DNA of 64,000 nt, taken from the NCBI GenBank assembly GCA_035582835.1, contig JAYKAV010000112.1:4798361-4862360 (forward strand), in the 5' to 3' direction. Numbering within the stretch: position 1 is the first letter of the stretch; the number at the start of each line of letters is the position of its first letter. The position numbers were made by a program, and so were the translations under genes. The notes under the pieces are model-generated. The model did no database searches. It worked only from the letters and a program-made list of their open reading frames with translations, and was not told the origin of the DNA. Below, one piece after another: positions 38,383 through 48,145 of this stretch. This DNA is from Phoebastria nigripes. Its lineage: Eukaryota; Chordata; Aves; Procellariiformes; Diomedeidae.

Positions 38383-38471
38383 TCAATTAGCCCAAGCATG
38401 CAACAGTATTTTTATGACAGGTTTATGCATTTTTGCCAGCTTTAAGCCTGGCTGCAGGACTGACAATTCCC
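38383..38471 (+). repeat. Diverged direct repeat, copy 2
   Basis: TCAATTAGCCCAAG opens this copy and GGACTGACAATTCC closes it, in the same orientation as the block at 37261. The similarity fades on both sides. The intervening 1.03 kb has no recognisable retroviral content. Confidence 0.65.
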
Positions 38472-41400
38472 AGTCTGATGTGAAGTATGAGATCCTGGGC
38501 TGTGCTGCGAACTCAGTCTGGGAAGATCAATTAGGGATGTGGAGTCAGTGAAAGACCGCAGCAGCATGAAATCACCCCTCCTTGTCCTGTTCTGTTCCAG
38601 GGACGGGAGCAGCCTCCTCGCGGAGGCTATGGCTCCACAGATGTAAATCCTGTGTGGGCATGTTCAGAACCAGATTCAAAATGCCCCAGCTAGGTGATGC
38701 AAATTGCTGAACTTTACTCTGCTGGTTCGGATTTGTTCACGGATTTGTCTGGGAGCACATTGTCCTGGCAAACTTCATACTGTTTCAGCTATCAGCTTCT
38801 CATGTCCTACAGCTTTAGAGGGACCAGGTACCGTCTCTCTTCACCACAGCCAGCATAGAAGTATAAAGATGATATAAACACCGTATGATGTTATTTTCAT
38901 AAGAACATTGTCATATGTTCTTTTGTGATCTGGATCAAGTTAGAACTGCTGGGTGCTCCTGCACTGCACAGGTGTGATATTAATTATTACAAGACTAAGG
39001 TTAACTGGTCTCCCTAGGCTATACTGCAATGCCATTTGAGGTAACTCTTTTACCCCAAAACGACTTTTAGGACATAGTTTCATGATACCAAGATCTCTGT
39101 GCAGTAACAACTTGAGGAATTCCTGCTCTTGCATTACTGCCCACCACTCTTTCAAAGCAGGGCGTTAATAAGAGGTAAAGCAAAGCCTGCAAAAAATAAA
39201 GAAAAGAGGTGTTTTCTTTTTTGCTAACATCAGCCCAGCTATCTGACCACAATGCAGGGGAGCCGTACTGGCACAGCTGAAAGAACAGCACAGATGTGGA
39301 GCCCGGCAGCAGATGTGGAAAGGTGGGCACCTCTAACGTGCTGAGAGTGCTGATAGTACTGTGCCTTCCCACCCTGTACGGAGCAGCCATGGAAAGTGCT
39401 CTGCCCCTCTTTGCCACTCTTCCCGCGCTAGCGGGATTGCTATATTTAGGCAGCTCCTGTGTTTCAGGAGTCCCTTCAATCCAGTCCCCGATCTGCTAAC
39501 AGAGGAAGCCAGGAGATGGACAGCGATGGCCTCAAAGCGTACCGCTGGTGGAAAGCTGCTCCTTTTGGGCCCTGCACAACTCGGTGTCACCTACAGCAAC
39601 ATCTACGCACGCTTCCCTGCGCTTGGGTCCAGCTCCATGCCTGAGCCTTGCCTGCATGTCAGGGTGAGGGTAACCCATCGGTCCAGGAGGCAGTGCAGTA
39701 TCCTGGGGAGGGGGGAAGCAGCAAGATGTCACCAGCAGTGCGTGCACAACTGGGCAACCAGAGCTGCAGGAACACGTCCACCTATATGACATTCAGCTGC
39801 AGCATATAAAAGCCTGGGTGTGCCGGCAGTGCTTCCATGGAGCAGCCCTCACATGGAGGTGTGAGATAGCTATGGTGGAAGCAGCAGAGGAGGAAAGGAG
39901 CGTAAGCTGGAGGAAGGCCGATTGTGTGGCATGCTTCTGTATACAATCTGCTCCCAGCACGTGTTGTATTCACCAGCACGAGGAGAACTCATCAGCACGA
40001 GGAGAGCCGGCAGTCTTTAAAGCCTCCCAACCTCCCACTGGTCTTGGGAGCCCACTTGCAGTACGAGAGCTGGACCGTGCAAAGCCTCACTCAGCCTTGC
40101 TCGCTACTCTGTGCTCTGGTATTCCTCACCCTAGCTTGAGCCTCCCTNGTGGACTTTCCTGGCCAAGGCGAGAACCATTTCCCTAAACAGTACAACGGGG
40201 CACATGTCTAACACTTCACACTATCAAGTAGGTCAAAATCACTCCCATTTTCCACATAGGGAACGGGAGTGGAGGCAGGAAATGAGATGCCCCAAGGCTA
40301 CGGGATGAATCAGTAGCAGAAACAAAATGAAAATTCAGAACTTCCTGCCTCTTTACTCATCTCCTTGAATACTGTTGATGATTAAGCTTTTAAAAAGTTA
40401 GTGCAGTTGATGACCTCTACATCTCTGGTCAGTGATTAGGGCCCCAGTGTATTAAATGCGGAAAAGAATAAAACAAAGACAATTTCAAAGAACTGGGAAA
40501 ACAAAAAAAATAGAGGGCAAGGAATTTCTTTTGTGGCCAGAACATAAATGTTGGGTTCCCATTACTCCCACAGTGCCTCTTCCGGTAAGGAAGGAAGTTT
40601 CTCTAGTTCTACCCCTACAGGTCCACCGAGAGTTGGAATTGGCTTAAGCCACAGCTACCACCAAGAGGTAATGCTATGGTTACACTTCCTCCCTGCACAC
40701 AGTTTCTGCCCCCCCTCCCTTGTCAACACAACCGCTCAAGCGGGCATGTGATGAACCAGCCCAGGGAACTGATCAATAGTAGCGTTAAAAATTCTTTTCC
40801 TTTCCTGGGCTAGCTTTGCTATGAGTATGTCCTGGCTCAGCTGTACGAAAACGCTTATGCTGACACAAGGGACGTGGTGCCAGAGGATAGGAACAAATGG
40901 ACGGAGAAGGGGATGCTCAGCCCCCCTCTTTCAGGGGTGCTGAAACTGCTCAGGAAACTATAGCTCCTCTGTTCCCTCCGCTGCTGCGGACGCAGAGAGC
41001 AGGAACGGGTGCAACTGTGTCTGAGGGTGACAGAAAGCAGCACACTGGCCCCGCAGCTTTCTCCCGCTTCGCTCCCGAACAGATGGAGCTGACTCAGACT
41101 TTTTGATGCTTGTACTTAGTTTGTCATTAGAAGACACAGTCACTTACTGCTGTGTGTGTGGGGTGACTATCCACAGGGCTGACATTGCCTCTCCTTGCAT
41201 TTCATCTGCATTATGATTTTCGATGGCCGTCTCACTTTGTCTCCTTCAGGGGTGCTGGTTTCTCTGCAAGGAAGAGTTAAAACAGACCGCTCATCTTCTT
41301 TCCAGTGGTTTTAGGTTTGGTCTTTTAACCTTTAGACTTTCCAAACTGGGCAAGTACGCTGTGCTGGTGAAGAGCATGATAAACACGTGAACAGGGTGGT

Positions 41401-42049
41401 TTTGGCCACAGCCGGAGAGACTTCTTCCTCAAGAAAGCAACCCTTTCATCCCTCCGCTTGTGTAGGAAGGAAAAGGAAGGTGAGGCGGTGCGGAGCTTCA
41501 TCCCGGGAACTAGCAGGAAGCTCTCCTGTGGCATTTACTGCTTTATGAAAACTATTTTTTTCCCTAAAGTTAGGGGATGCACCCATTTTCAAGGATTCAC
41601 AATCTTGTCGTTAGCACTTTTGCTTCTTTAGCGGTCTTCTGGTATAATACTAAAACAAACCAAAGAACAAAACTCGCTATAATAAAATATAAGCTCAAAG
41701 CAGAGAGGGGACACCATGGTGGAGCCACATCAGAGCTACAATGGTGAAAATGTGTATTTGGGCTCAGAGCTCCAGCTCTAAAAAACTCAGGCTGTATTTT
41801 TCAGGGGCATGAGAAAGGTGTTACATATTGGGTTTGGAAAACGTGAAGTTGAGAGTTTGGGCTTGAAAATCTTTGCAGCATCCAGAAATACACAGCAACA
41901 GCCTCTGAGGAGACTATGGAAAGGGATTGTGGAGTTATAACAGACATGTTCCACAGAAATATCATTTTCATACTCAACAACAGTGAAAAAAGGGAGTATC
42001 AGGAAAGGACTGATACCGCCATGACGTTGCATGGGGAACCCCTCGTGAA
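38472..42049. other. Intergenic, no supported gene
   Basis: The stretch is unique sequence with one small tandem duplication at 39974-40008. Several overlapping frames of 100-140 codons at about 39.1-40.2 kb sit in moderately GC-rich DNA on both strands, have no recognisable domain and break each other's frames. I treat them as chance. Confidence 0.55.
39974..40008 (+). repeat. Short tandem duplication, period 19
   Basis: CAGCACGAGGAGA occurs at 39974 and again at 39993. Confidence 0.85.
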
Positions 42050-42640
42050 CACGGTACCCCTGTCTTAAAAGAGAAGGCATTAGAAGCAGAAATGGTTCAA
42101 TGAAGGGCAAGTATGGAATGGCTCCCATTCGTGCTATCACTAAAAAGACCAGAACTTGCTAGATGGCAAAAACTGAGGGGGGAACACAACAGAAGTCTGT
42201 AAAAAAAAGAATGTAATGGAGAAAATGAATAGGAAATGATTGTTGTCTCTTGCAACACAAGAACCAGCAGATGTTGGTTCAAAGCCAATGAACAAAGGTG
42301 GTCTTCATTAACAAGTAGCTAGTTCATCTGTGGAACTCCCTGCCAGAGGACACTGTAAGAGCCAGAAGTATGTACAATCCACAAAGTAAACAGGCAACCT
42401 AATGGAAAAAATTACCAGAGTATGAAATTATCAGAGAGTATGAAATGTGGTGACACCAAACGCTGCCAAAGAACTCCCTGAGCTGCAGAGGGCTGGGAGG
42501 ATGGCCCAGGGAAGTATCACTGGATGGTTTAAGTATCCCTGTGCTCTTCCCTCAGCATTCACCACTGGCTACATCTGGAGATCGGACGCTGGGCTAGACG
42601 GGCAATGGGTTTGACCTACCAAGGCTGCTCTTACGCATAG
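42050..42640 (+). mobile_element. Ancient CR1-type LINE 3' end
   Basis: The order of remembered CR1-like landmarks is kept in sense orientation: GGCATTAGAAGCAGAAATGG near 42077, ACAACAGAAGTCTGTAAAA near 42187, TGTCTCTTGCAACACAAGAA near 42243, CTGTGGAACTCCCTGCCAGA near 42331, and a terminal block resembling GGATACTGGGCTAGATGGAC at about 42585. This arrangement fits the older CR1 lineage shared by turtles, crocodilians and birds. It is strongly diverged and has indels, and its left boundary is uncertain. Confidence 0.65.
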
Positions 42641-43850
42641 AAAGGCAGAGTTAAATAAGCCATGTAATGCAAACCAGGCTGTTGATAATAAATTTTTGTG
42701 GAAGTCCACTTTTCAAAACTTATTGCATCTCTAGACCCGATCCTACTCCCGTGTGCATGCACTCAGATGGACCCAGCATTGAGCCCATTTGAAATCATTT
42801 GCCTTCTTATCACTGTAGGTTCCTGTACAGAGAAAAACAGTTGCCCGGTCCAGGCCTGAGTTTCCTTTCTTTGTAACTACACTTTAAGTGAAAACGAAGT
42901 ACACCATTAAACTGTTATGGTAATTTGCCCTTACACTTTCTGCTCAACAGGTTTGTTTTGTTTTAAAAGTATGTTTCTGTGATACTTATAGCTATGTATA
43001 TGTAATTTTGTGGTTAAAGTAGAAGAGACAGGAAAACCTTGGTTCCCACAGGAAACGTAACTCGACCTCTCGCAAGCAGGTAACATTTTTGCCGTATCGG
43101 TGTGATAAAGAACTTCAATGAGAGACAAATCCTGCCAAGGTTTACACCTGTGTGCAACTGCCTGATGTGACTAGCTCGAGAGAGGTTAATGAGATTGTTC
43201 TATGTGATTCAGATTCTGCTGGAGGATGCTTCTGGGCGGGAATGGGGCCGAGACAGCTCTGGCTGTCAGTAGATGATGTGTTAAAATGCCCTCTCACAAG
43301 TTTGTTGGATCTGATTCTGGAGGCCAGTAGTTGTGTCTGCAGAGGTCTCCGATGGGGCAGGAACGTTTCTCCCGTGGGCCTGGGGGGTGGGGAAGAGAAA
43401 ATGAGAGATTTTGCTGGTCATCTCACCGGGAATGGGAAGGGAAAAGACCACCACCCCCCACCCCACGGGCAGCGGGGTAGCTCCAACCACCCTTGCCCAC
43501 CTTTTCTATTATTATTTCCAACAAGTGCCTCGCGACACCGGTCGTGACCATCCAACACCGGCTGTGCTGTCCCCGCAAAGGCGCGGCGGGGGCAGCAGGG
43601 CGGCTGGCAGTGTCCCGCACACGGGCCCCCTCCTTGCCCCCGCCGCGGGGCAGAGGCAGGGTGGGCTGCCCGCAGCAGCCAGCCAGGCGGCGCGGCAGAG
43701 CCCCCCACCCCGTCCACCCGCGTAGCACCACGGCCCTGCCGCGGACACTCGTGGGCCTTCCCCGCCGGCCGGGCCTGGGCGTTGTTCACGGCGGGGCGGG
43801 GGCCGCCCTCGCTGGCCCCCGCCCCGTCGGGGCTATTGTTGGGCGGCGGG

Positions 43851-43888
43851 CAGCGGCGGTGGGGCTGGCAGCGGCGGTGGGGCTGGCA
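43851..43888 (+). repeat. 18-bp tandem duplication in the promoter island
   Basis: GCGGCGGTGGGGCTGGCA is repeated back to back. It lies in the upstream half of the MAP4K4 CpG island. Confidence 0.85.
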
Positions 43889-44029
43889 GGGCTGCCGGGG
43901 CCGGTCCCGCTCCCGTCCCCTCCCCGTCCTCCCTCTCTCTTTTTCTCCACGCGAGTTTACCCAGCAGTGCTTTGGTGCGGGCGCGTTTCCGCCGGTTTTT
44001 CCTGTTGGAGAAGGGAAGGGGGAGCTGTT

Positions 44030-44123
44030 TTCTCTCTCTCTCTCTCCCCGCTCGCAGTATATTTTGTATCCCTTTTCTCCTCCTCCTTCTCCTCCTCCTC
44101 CTCCTCCTCCTCCTCCTCCTCCC
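44030..44123. repeat. (CT)n and (CCT)n pyrimidine microsatellites
   Basis: A CT run at about 44030-44046 is followed after a short spacer by a long TCC/CCT triplet run at about 44076-44123. It is an all-pyrimidine tract in a promoter region, a form that can adopt triplex structure. It also produces spurious poly-Leu, poly-Ser and poly-Glu frames. Confidence 0.9.
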
Positions 44124-44395
44124 CGGCTATCTTTGTCTGGCTCGCAGCACCCTGCTCCAGCCCCGCGCCCGTGCCCCGCCGCCGCCGGGACGCGCAGCCC
44201 CTGCCCGCCGGTGCCCGGCGCCGTTTCATGCGAGGGCAGCGCCGCGGGGAGGGCTCGGAGGCGGCGGGGGCTCCGCCGCGGCGCTGGGCGTGAGCCCCCC
44301 ATGCGAGAGCGGGGCCGCGGCTGCCGCTGCCGGCTCCCGGCGTGAGCGCCGCCCCGCCGCCGGCCGGGCCGGGCCGGGCCGAGCCGTGCCGTGCC

Positions 44396-44482
44396 ATGCC
44401 CGGGCGCGGGGCGCACCGCGAGGCTGCCAGAGGCTGCCGGCCCCGGCGCCGCTCCTGCCGCCGCCGCCGCGCCATGGTGTGA
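44396..44482 (+). other. Upstream ORF, 28 codons (putative MAP4K4 leader)
   Basis: An ATG at 44396 opens a 28-codon arginine-rich frame that ends ATG GTG TGA at 44482. A second ATG, two codons before the stop, sits in a good context (GCCATGG). If the transcript starts upstream, this frame would be met before the kinase start and could reduce or gate its translation. Transcription through it is assumed, not seen. Confidence 0.35.
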
Positions 44483-44507
44483 GCCCGCTGCCGCCGGGGA
44501 CGCGCGG

Positions 44508-44569
44508 GCACCCACCGACCGACCCACCCACCCACCGACCCACCCACCGACCGACCGGCCGGCCGGCCA
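44508..44569. repeat. (ACCC/ACCG)n tract passing into GGCC repeats
   Basis: Tetranucleotide units CACC, GACC and CCGA are repeated about a dozen times and end in CCGGCCGGCCGGCC. The complementary strand is G-rich in short runs. The tract lies in the presumed 5' UTR or proximal promoter of MAP4K4. Confidence 0.85.
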
Positions 44570-44646
44570 GGGCAGCGCCGCCCGCCTCGGGGGGATCGAG
44601 CCCCGCACCGCAGCGCGGGGAGACAGACGGACCGCAGCACCCCCTC

Positions 44647-44730
44647 TTCTCCTCCCTCCCTCCTTCCCTCCCTCCCTCCCTCCCTCCTTCCCTTCCTTCA
44701 CCTCCCTCTCCCCCCTCCTCCTCCCACCAT
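44647..44730. repeat. (CCCT)n polypyrimidine tract
   Basis: This is a nearly pure C/T tract built on CTCC and TTCC units. The other strand carries repeated GGGA runs that could form G-quadruplex or triplex structures. It lies about 110-190 bp left of the assembly gap and may have contributed to the sequencing failure there. Confidence 0.85.
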
Positions 44731-44770
44731 CCATCTATCTATCCATCATCCCCCCCGCCAACCCCTCCCA

Positions 44771-44806
44771 ATGCTGAAGAGTTTCAACCCGGCGGGGCTG
44801 GAGTGA
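44771..44806 (+). other. Short upstream ORF, 11 codons (putative MAP4K4 leader)
   Basis: An ATG at 44771 opens 11 codons (MLKSFNPAGLE) before a TGA at 44804. It is the last visible ATG before the gap and lies close to the expected kinase start, so it is a candidate regulator of initiation. Its presence in the mature mRNA is inferred. Confidence 0.35.
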
Positions 44807-44841
44807 AGAAGGGAAGGGCGGAAGGGAGGAGAGGAGCTCCG

Positions 44842-45127
44842 NNNNNNNNNNNNNNNNNNNNNNNNNNNNNNNNNNNNNNNNNNNNNNNNNNNNNNNNNNN
44901 NNNNNNNNNNNNNNNNNNNNNNNNNNNNNNNNNNNNNNNNNNNNNNNNNNNNNNNNNNNNNNNNNNNNNNNNNNNNNNNNNNNNNNNNNNNNNNNNNNNN
45001 NNNNNNNNNNNNNNNNNNNNNNNNNNNNNNNNNNNNNNNNNNNNNNNNNNNNNNNNNNNNNNNNNNNNNNNNNNNNNNNNNNNNNNNNNNNNNNNNNNNN
45101 NNNNNNNNNNNNNNNNNNNNNNNNNNN
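44842..45127. other. MAP4K4: Assembly gap (286 n), probable site of MAP4K4 exon 1
   Basis: This is a run of 286 undetermined bases in the middle of the CpG island. From the family, the first coding exon of MAP4K4 is short (about 19 codons, ending in Arg) and is followed directly by the exon found at 45328. No such exon is visible on either side of the gap, so it most likely lies inside it. Frames that appear to span the gap are artefacts. Confidence 0.6.
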
Positions 45128-45633
<506 letters not shown>

Positions 45634-45659
45634 TAGTCCTTTATTGTCCTTATTCCCCG

Positions 45660-45672
45660 TCCCCCCCCCCCG
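45660..45672. repeat. poly-C tract
   Basis: A run of about 12 C close to the start of intron 2. Confidence 0.85.
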
Positions 45673-45770
45673 AGAAATGACCAAACCGAGTGGACACTGT
45701 CAGAGTGTGGCCGGGCTATACAAATAGGTCCACGGGCTTATTGAAAATTGCTGCTGGAAGTCCTCATGGA

Positions 45771-45796
45771 AGTTGCTGCTGCTGCTGCTGCTGCGG
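45771..45796 (+). repeat. (GCT)n trinucleotide microsatellite
   Basis: Seven or so GCT units lie in intron 2. Poly-Gln or poly-Cys readings of it on either strand are not genes. Confidence 0.9.
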
Positions 45797-46643
45797 TGAC
45801 TTTGGACAAAGGCATTGGCCTTCATTAAAATTGTCACCCGGTTTCCTTGTTGGAAAACCTTCAAAGTGCTGAAGCTGTCGAGTCGGGGGGTGAGTGGTGC
45901 TGCATCCGATCCCGCTGTGCTGTGCTGTGCAATGATGGGGGGGGCAGAGTGACAATAATAAGCGATCGAAGCAGGGAACCTTATTTTGTGAAAATGAGAA
46001 TTCCCAGAATAACCTGTTTGACAAGTGTATGACTTTAAAAACCAGAAATCGGAGAGTGCCCATGTGGGTGTGAAACTAGCCTACTTTTTTTTTTCCCCCC
46101 TCCAGTGTGCAGTCAGTGGAACAAACAAATCTTGAGATTGCATGACTTTGCAGTGAGTGCTAGCTACCAGGATGACTAATTATTCACATAGTCTTAATAC
46201 TTGGCTAAAGACGGGAGACTCTAGCCTTTTATTGTGTAGAAATGCAAGGCACATTTGCAGAGGGAAGGAGAGATAACTGAAAGTAACCGAGTATGCCTAG
46301 CTGCTTGGGGTTTGGGTTTTTTTTTTGCTTATAAACAAGGCAGTATAATTGGTGAGTTTCCTTGATGGCAAGATACTGCTGCTTGCAGCTCCAGTAACTA
46401 AATAAAGCACTTCGGTGCCTCTTCTGCAAATGAAACACATGTCAGTTTGTTTTGAGGGCGTGAACCTCAGCCTTCGTGGTGGAGAAGTAGTCTGTCTGNG
46501 CAGCATGCGAGTTGCATTTTAAGACTAGAAGTGGAAATACCAGGCTGCTGCTGTTGGCAGAAAGCTGGAAAAAAGGATGTGGCTCAAAAGGCCAGAGGAG
46601 AGGGGGCAGATGAGTGAGAAGCTGCACTTTGACGCCCCCTTGA

Positions 46644-46708
46644 CCATTTAATTTTTTTCTGCCTTTTTTTCCCAACAGATTAAATGACACCATTTANTTT
46701 TTTTCTGT
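46644..46708 (+). repeat. Short direct repeats around an acceptor-like sequence
   Basis: CCATTTAATTTTTTTCTG recurs about 47 bp later with one ambiguous base. Between the copies lies TTTTTTTCCCAACAG, a good-looking splice acceptor with a stop codon shortly after it. This is a decoy site or slippage product. Confidence 0.55.
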
Positions 46709-47779
46709 AATCCTTCTGCTCCCAGAGCTTGCATCACCTGAACCCTTCTTACAAAAAAAAAAGTAGGGCGTGAATGTGTGACTTGAAACTCTCCTGTTAA
46801 TTATTGCAATTTGGTGCATTGTTTCTCGGCTTACTTGTTAATGCTTTGACTTAATGAGTGCAAGTCCTCGGTGGTTTAACAGTCTTGACAATAGAAATTT
46901 TAAATTTCATTTTCCTTAAGTATGCTAGAACTCTCCCGGAACAGTTAGCATTAGAAATGAAACTCAGCACATGCATTTATTGACTTGGAAGAGTGAATGA
47001 ACACCTGAGGTCTAAGGGCATCGGTGTCACTCTGATAACAGGGGAAGCAGCAGGCGGTTTCTGTCAGGGCACTAGTTTTAGTGTGTGTCTGATGAGATTT
47101 CCCTGCCCTTCCTTGCTGGTTAGGCAACGGTGGCAATGTTTCCTCGTACCTGGTAACTGAGGGCATGGTGGTTTGGGTGCCAGGAATAAAGGAAATAGGT
47201 AAATACTGCTTTGCTATAGAGCCTTTCAGACAGTAGTGGATTGACAGGTGTGTAAGTTTGGATTTGCACTGCTACTTCTTAGGCATTTGTCCACATTTGG
47301 GTACATAGTCTTAAAATGTGGACACCTACCAGGGTTGTACATAAACAAAAAAATACCAAAACAAAAAACTTCCTTGCTGTGATTAAACCTCGACTTTCTT
47401 CTTAAAAGAATGCAGTTCTGTAAAAAAAAAATCAGTGCAATAGCAGTGCAATAGTATTTAACTTTTCTCAGCCGCTGTTTTTTTAGGAAAAATGCTCCAG
47501 GGACACCCAAAGATGAAACTGTGTGTGTATGTTTTCAGGGCTTTCGGAGGAACTGCATAACCGAGGGAAAAACGTGGTTACGCTGTGTTTGCTTGTCCGC
47601 CTTTCCTCCTACCCGGCAACCCCTCCTTGAAATCCCTCTTCCCAAATGGTTTTATTTCCCCTTTAACTGGTCTGTCATCCCAAGGGACTGGTGGCGGGTA
47701 GGTTGTCTTTGAGGAGCTGTGCCCCGAGATCTCTGGGGCAGTGCTAGTTTGATGTACTTCCACATTTGTCTATCGGCAT

Positions 47780-47880
47780 CAGCGATGATGTCACCCGGGT
47801 GCGGGGAGCGGGATTGGCTGGCTACCTGCCACTGCGGGGAGGACGGAGGGAGCGGGAGAGGGCATGACGTTATCTCTTTG
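47780..47880. promoter_or_regulatory. Candidate intronic regulatory block (CRE/CCAAT-type motifs)
   Basis: Within about 90 bp there is TGATGTCA at 47786, ATTGG (a reversed CCAAT box) at 47813, and TGACGTTA at 47865, in locally GC- and CpG-rich sequence inside an AT-richer intron. The combination resembles a CREB/ATF plus NF-Y site array found in promoters and enhancers. No transcript start or exon can be tied to it from sequence. Confidence 0.3.
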
Positions 47881-48039
47881 TCTAGCTCATACACCCCGGC
47901 GATGATACCGAAGGTCGTTTGCCTTGCTGGGGAGTCTCCTCTCCAGCGGTAGGAAGGAGACTGCACCGACCTGTTGAAAAGCAGAAAATAGTCCTGATTT
48001 TTTCCTCTTTGCCTTAGCTGAGCTTGCTGGAAATAGCTC

Positions 48040-48145
48040 AGATCTATCTAGCTAGCGATATTTCTATAGATAGTTCTACCTTAGCTATTTATTTAGCTAT
48101 ATATAGGTGTATAGAGGTATATAGATGTATACTCGTGCATGAAAT
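48040..48145. repeat. Degenerate ATAG/AGCTA-rich low-complexity stretch
   Basis: Imperfect TATCTA, TAGCTA and ATAGAGGTATATAG units run for about 100 bp. It is probably a decayed microsatellite. Confidence 0.6.

Larger units (their letters stand above)
43560..44841 (+). promoter_or_regulatory. MAP4K4: CpG island: MAP4K4 promoter and 5' UTR
   Basis: This is a long, very GC- and CpG-rich block with GC-box-like cores (for example around 43790-43803 and 43820-43830) and no convincing TATA box. It lies directly upstream of the MAP4K4 exon pair. The pyrimidine-rich leader-like sequence at 44640-44760 and the purine-rich stretch running into the gap fit a 5' UTR. Transcription is expected rightwards, but the start site cannot be placed from sequence. 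Frames of 200-550 codons called across this island are low-complexity or read through the run of n and are not genes. The island probably continues through the gap to about 45350. Confidence 0.75.

Noticed and set aside
39361..39789. 142-codon plus-strand frame in the intergenic region
   Set aside because: Frames of similar length overlap it on both strands, and there is no domain, no promoter-like context and no recognisable splice structure.
43418..44734. 438-codon minus-strand frame across the MAP4K4 island
   Set aside because: It is made of Gly/Arg/Pro/Glu low complexity from CpG-island composition and microsatellites, has no domain, and overlaps similar frames in other phases.
45771..45796. 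Poly-Gln or poly-Cys protein from the (GCT)n tract
   Set aside because: It is an intronic microsatellite with no surrounding coding signal.
46661..46690. Acceptor-like TTTCCCAACAG as a true exon start
   Set aside because: The following sequence has an in-frame stop within three codons in phase 0 and no donor that yields kinase-like sequence.
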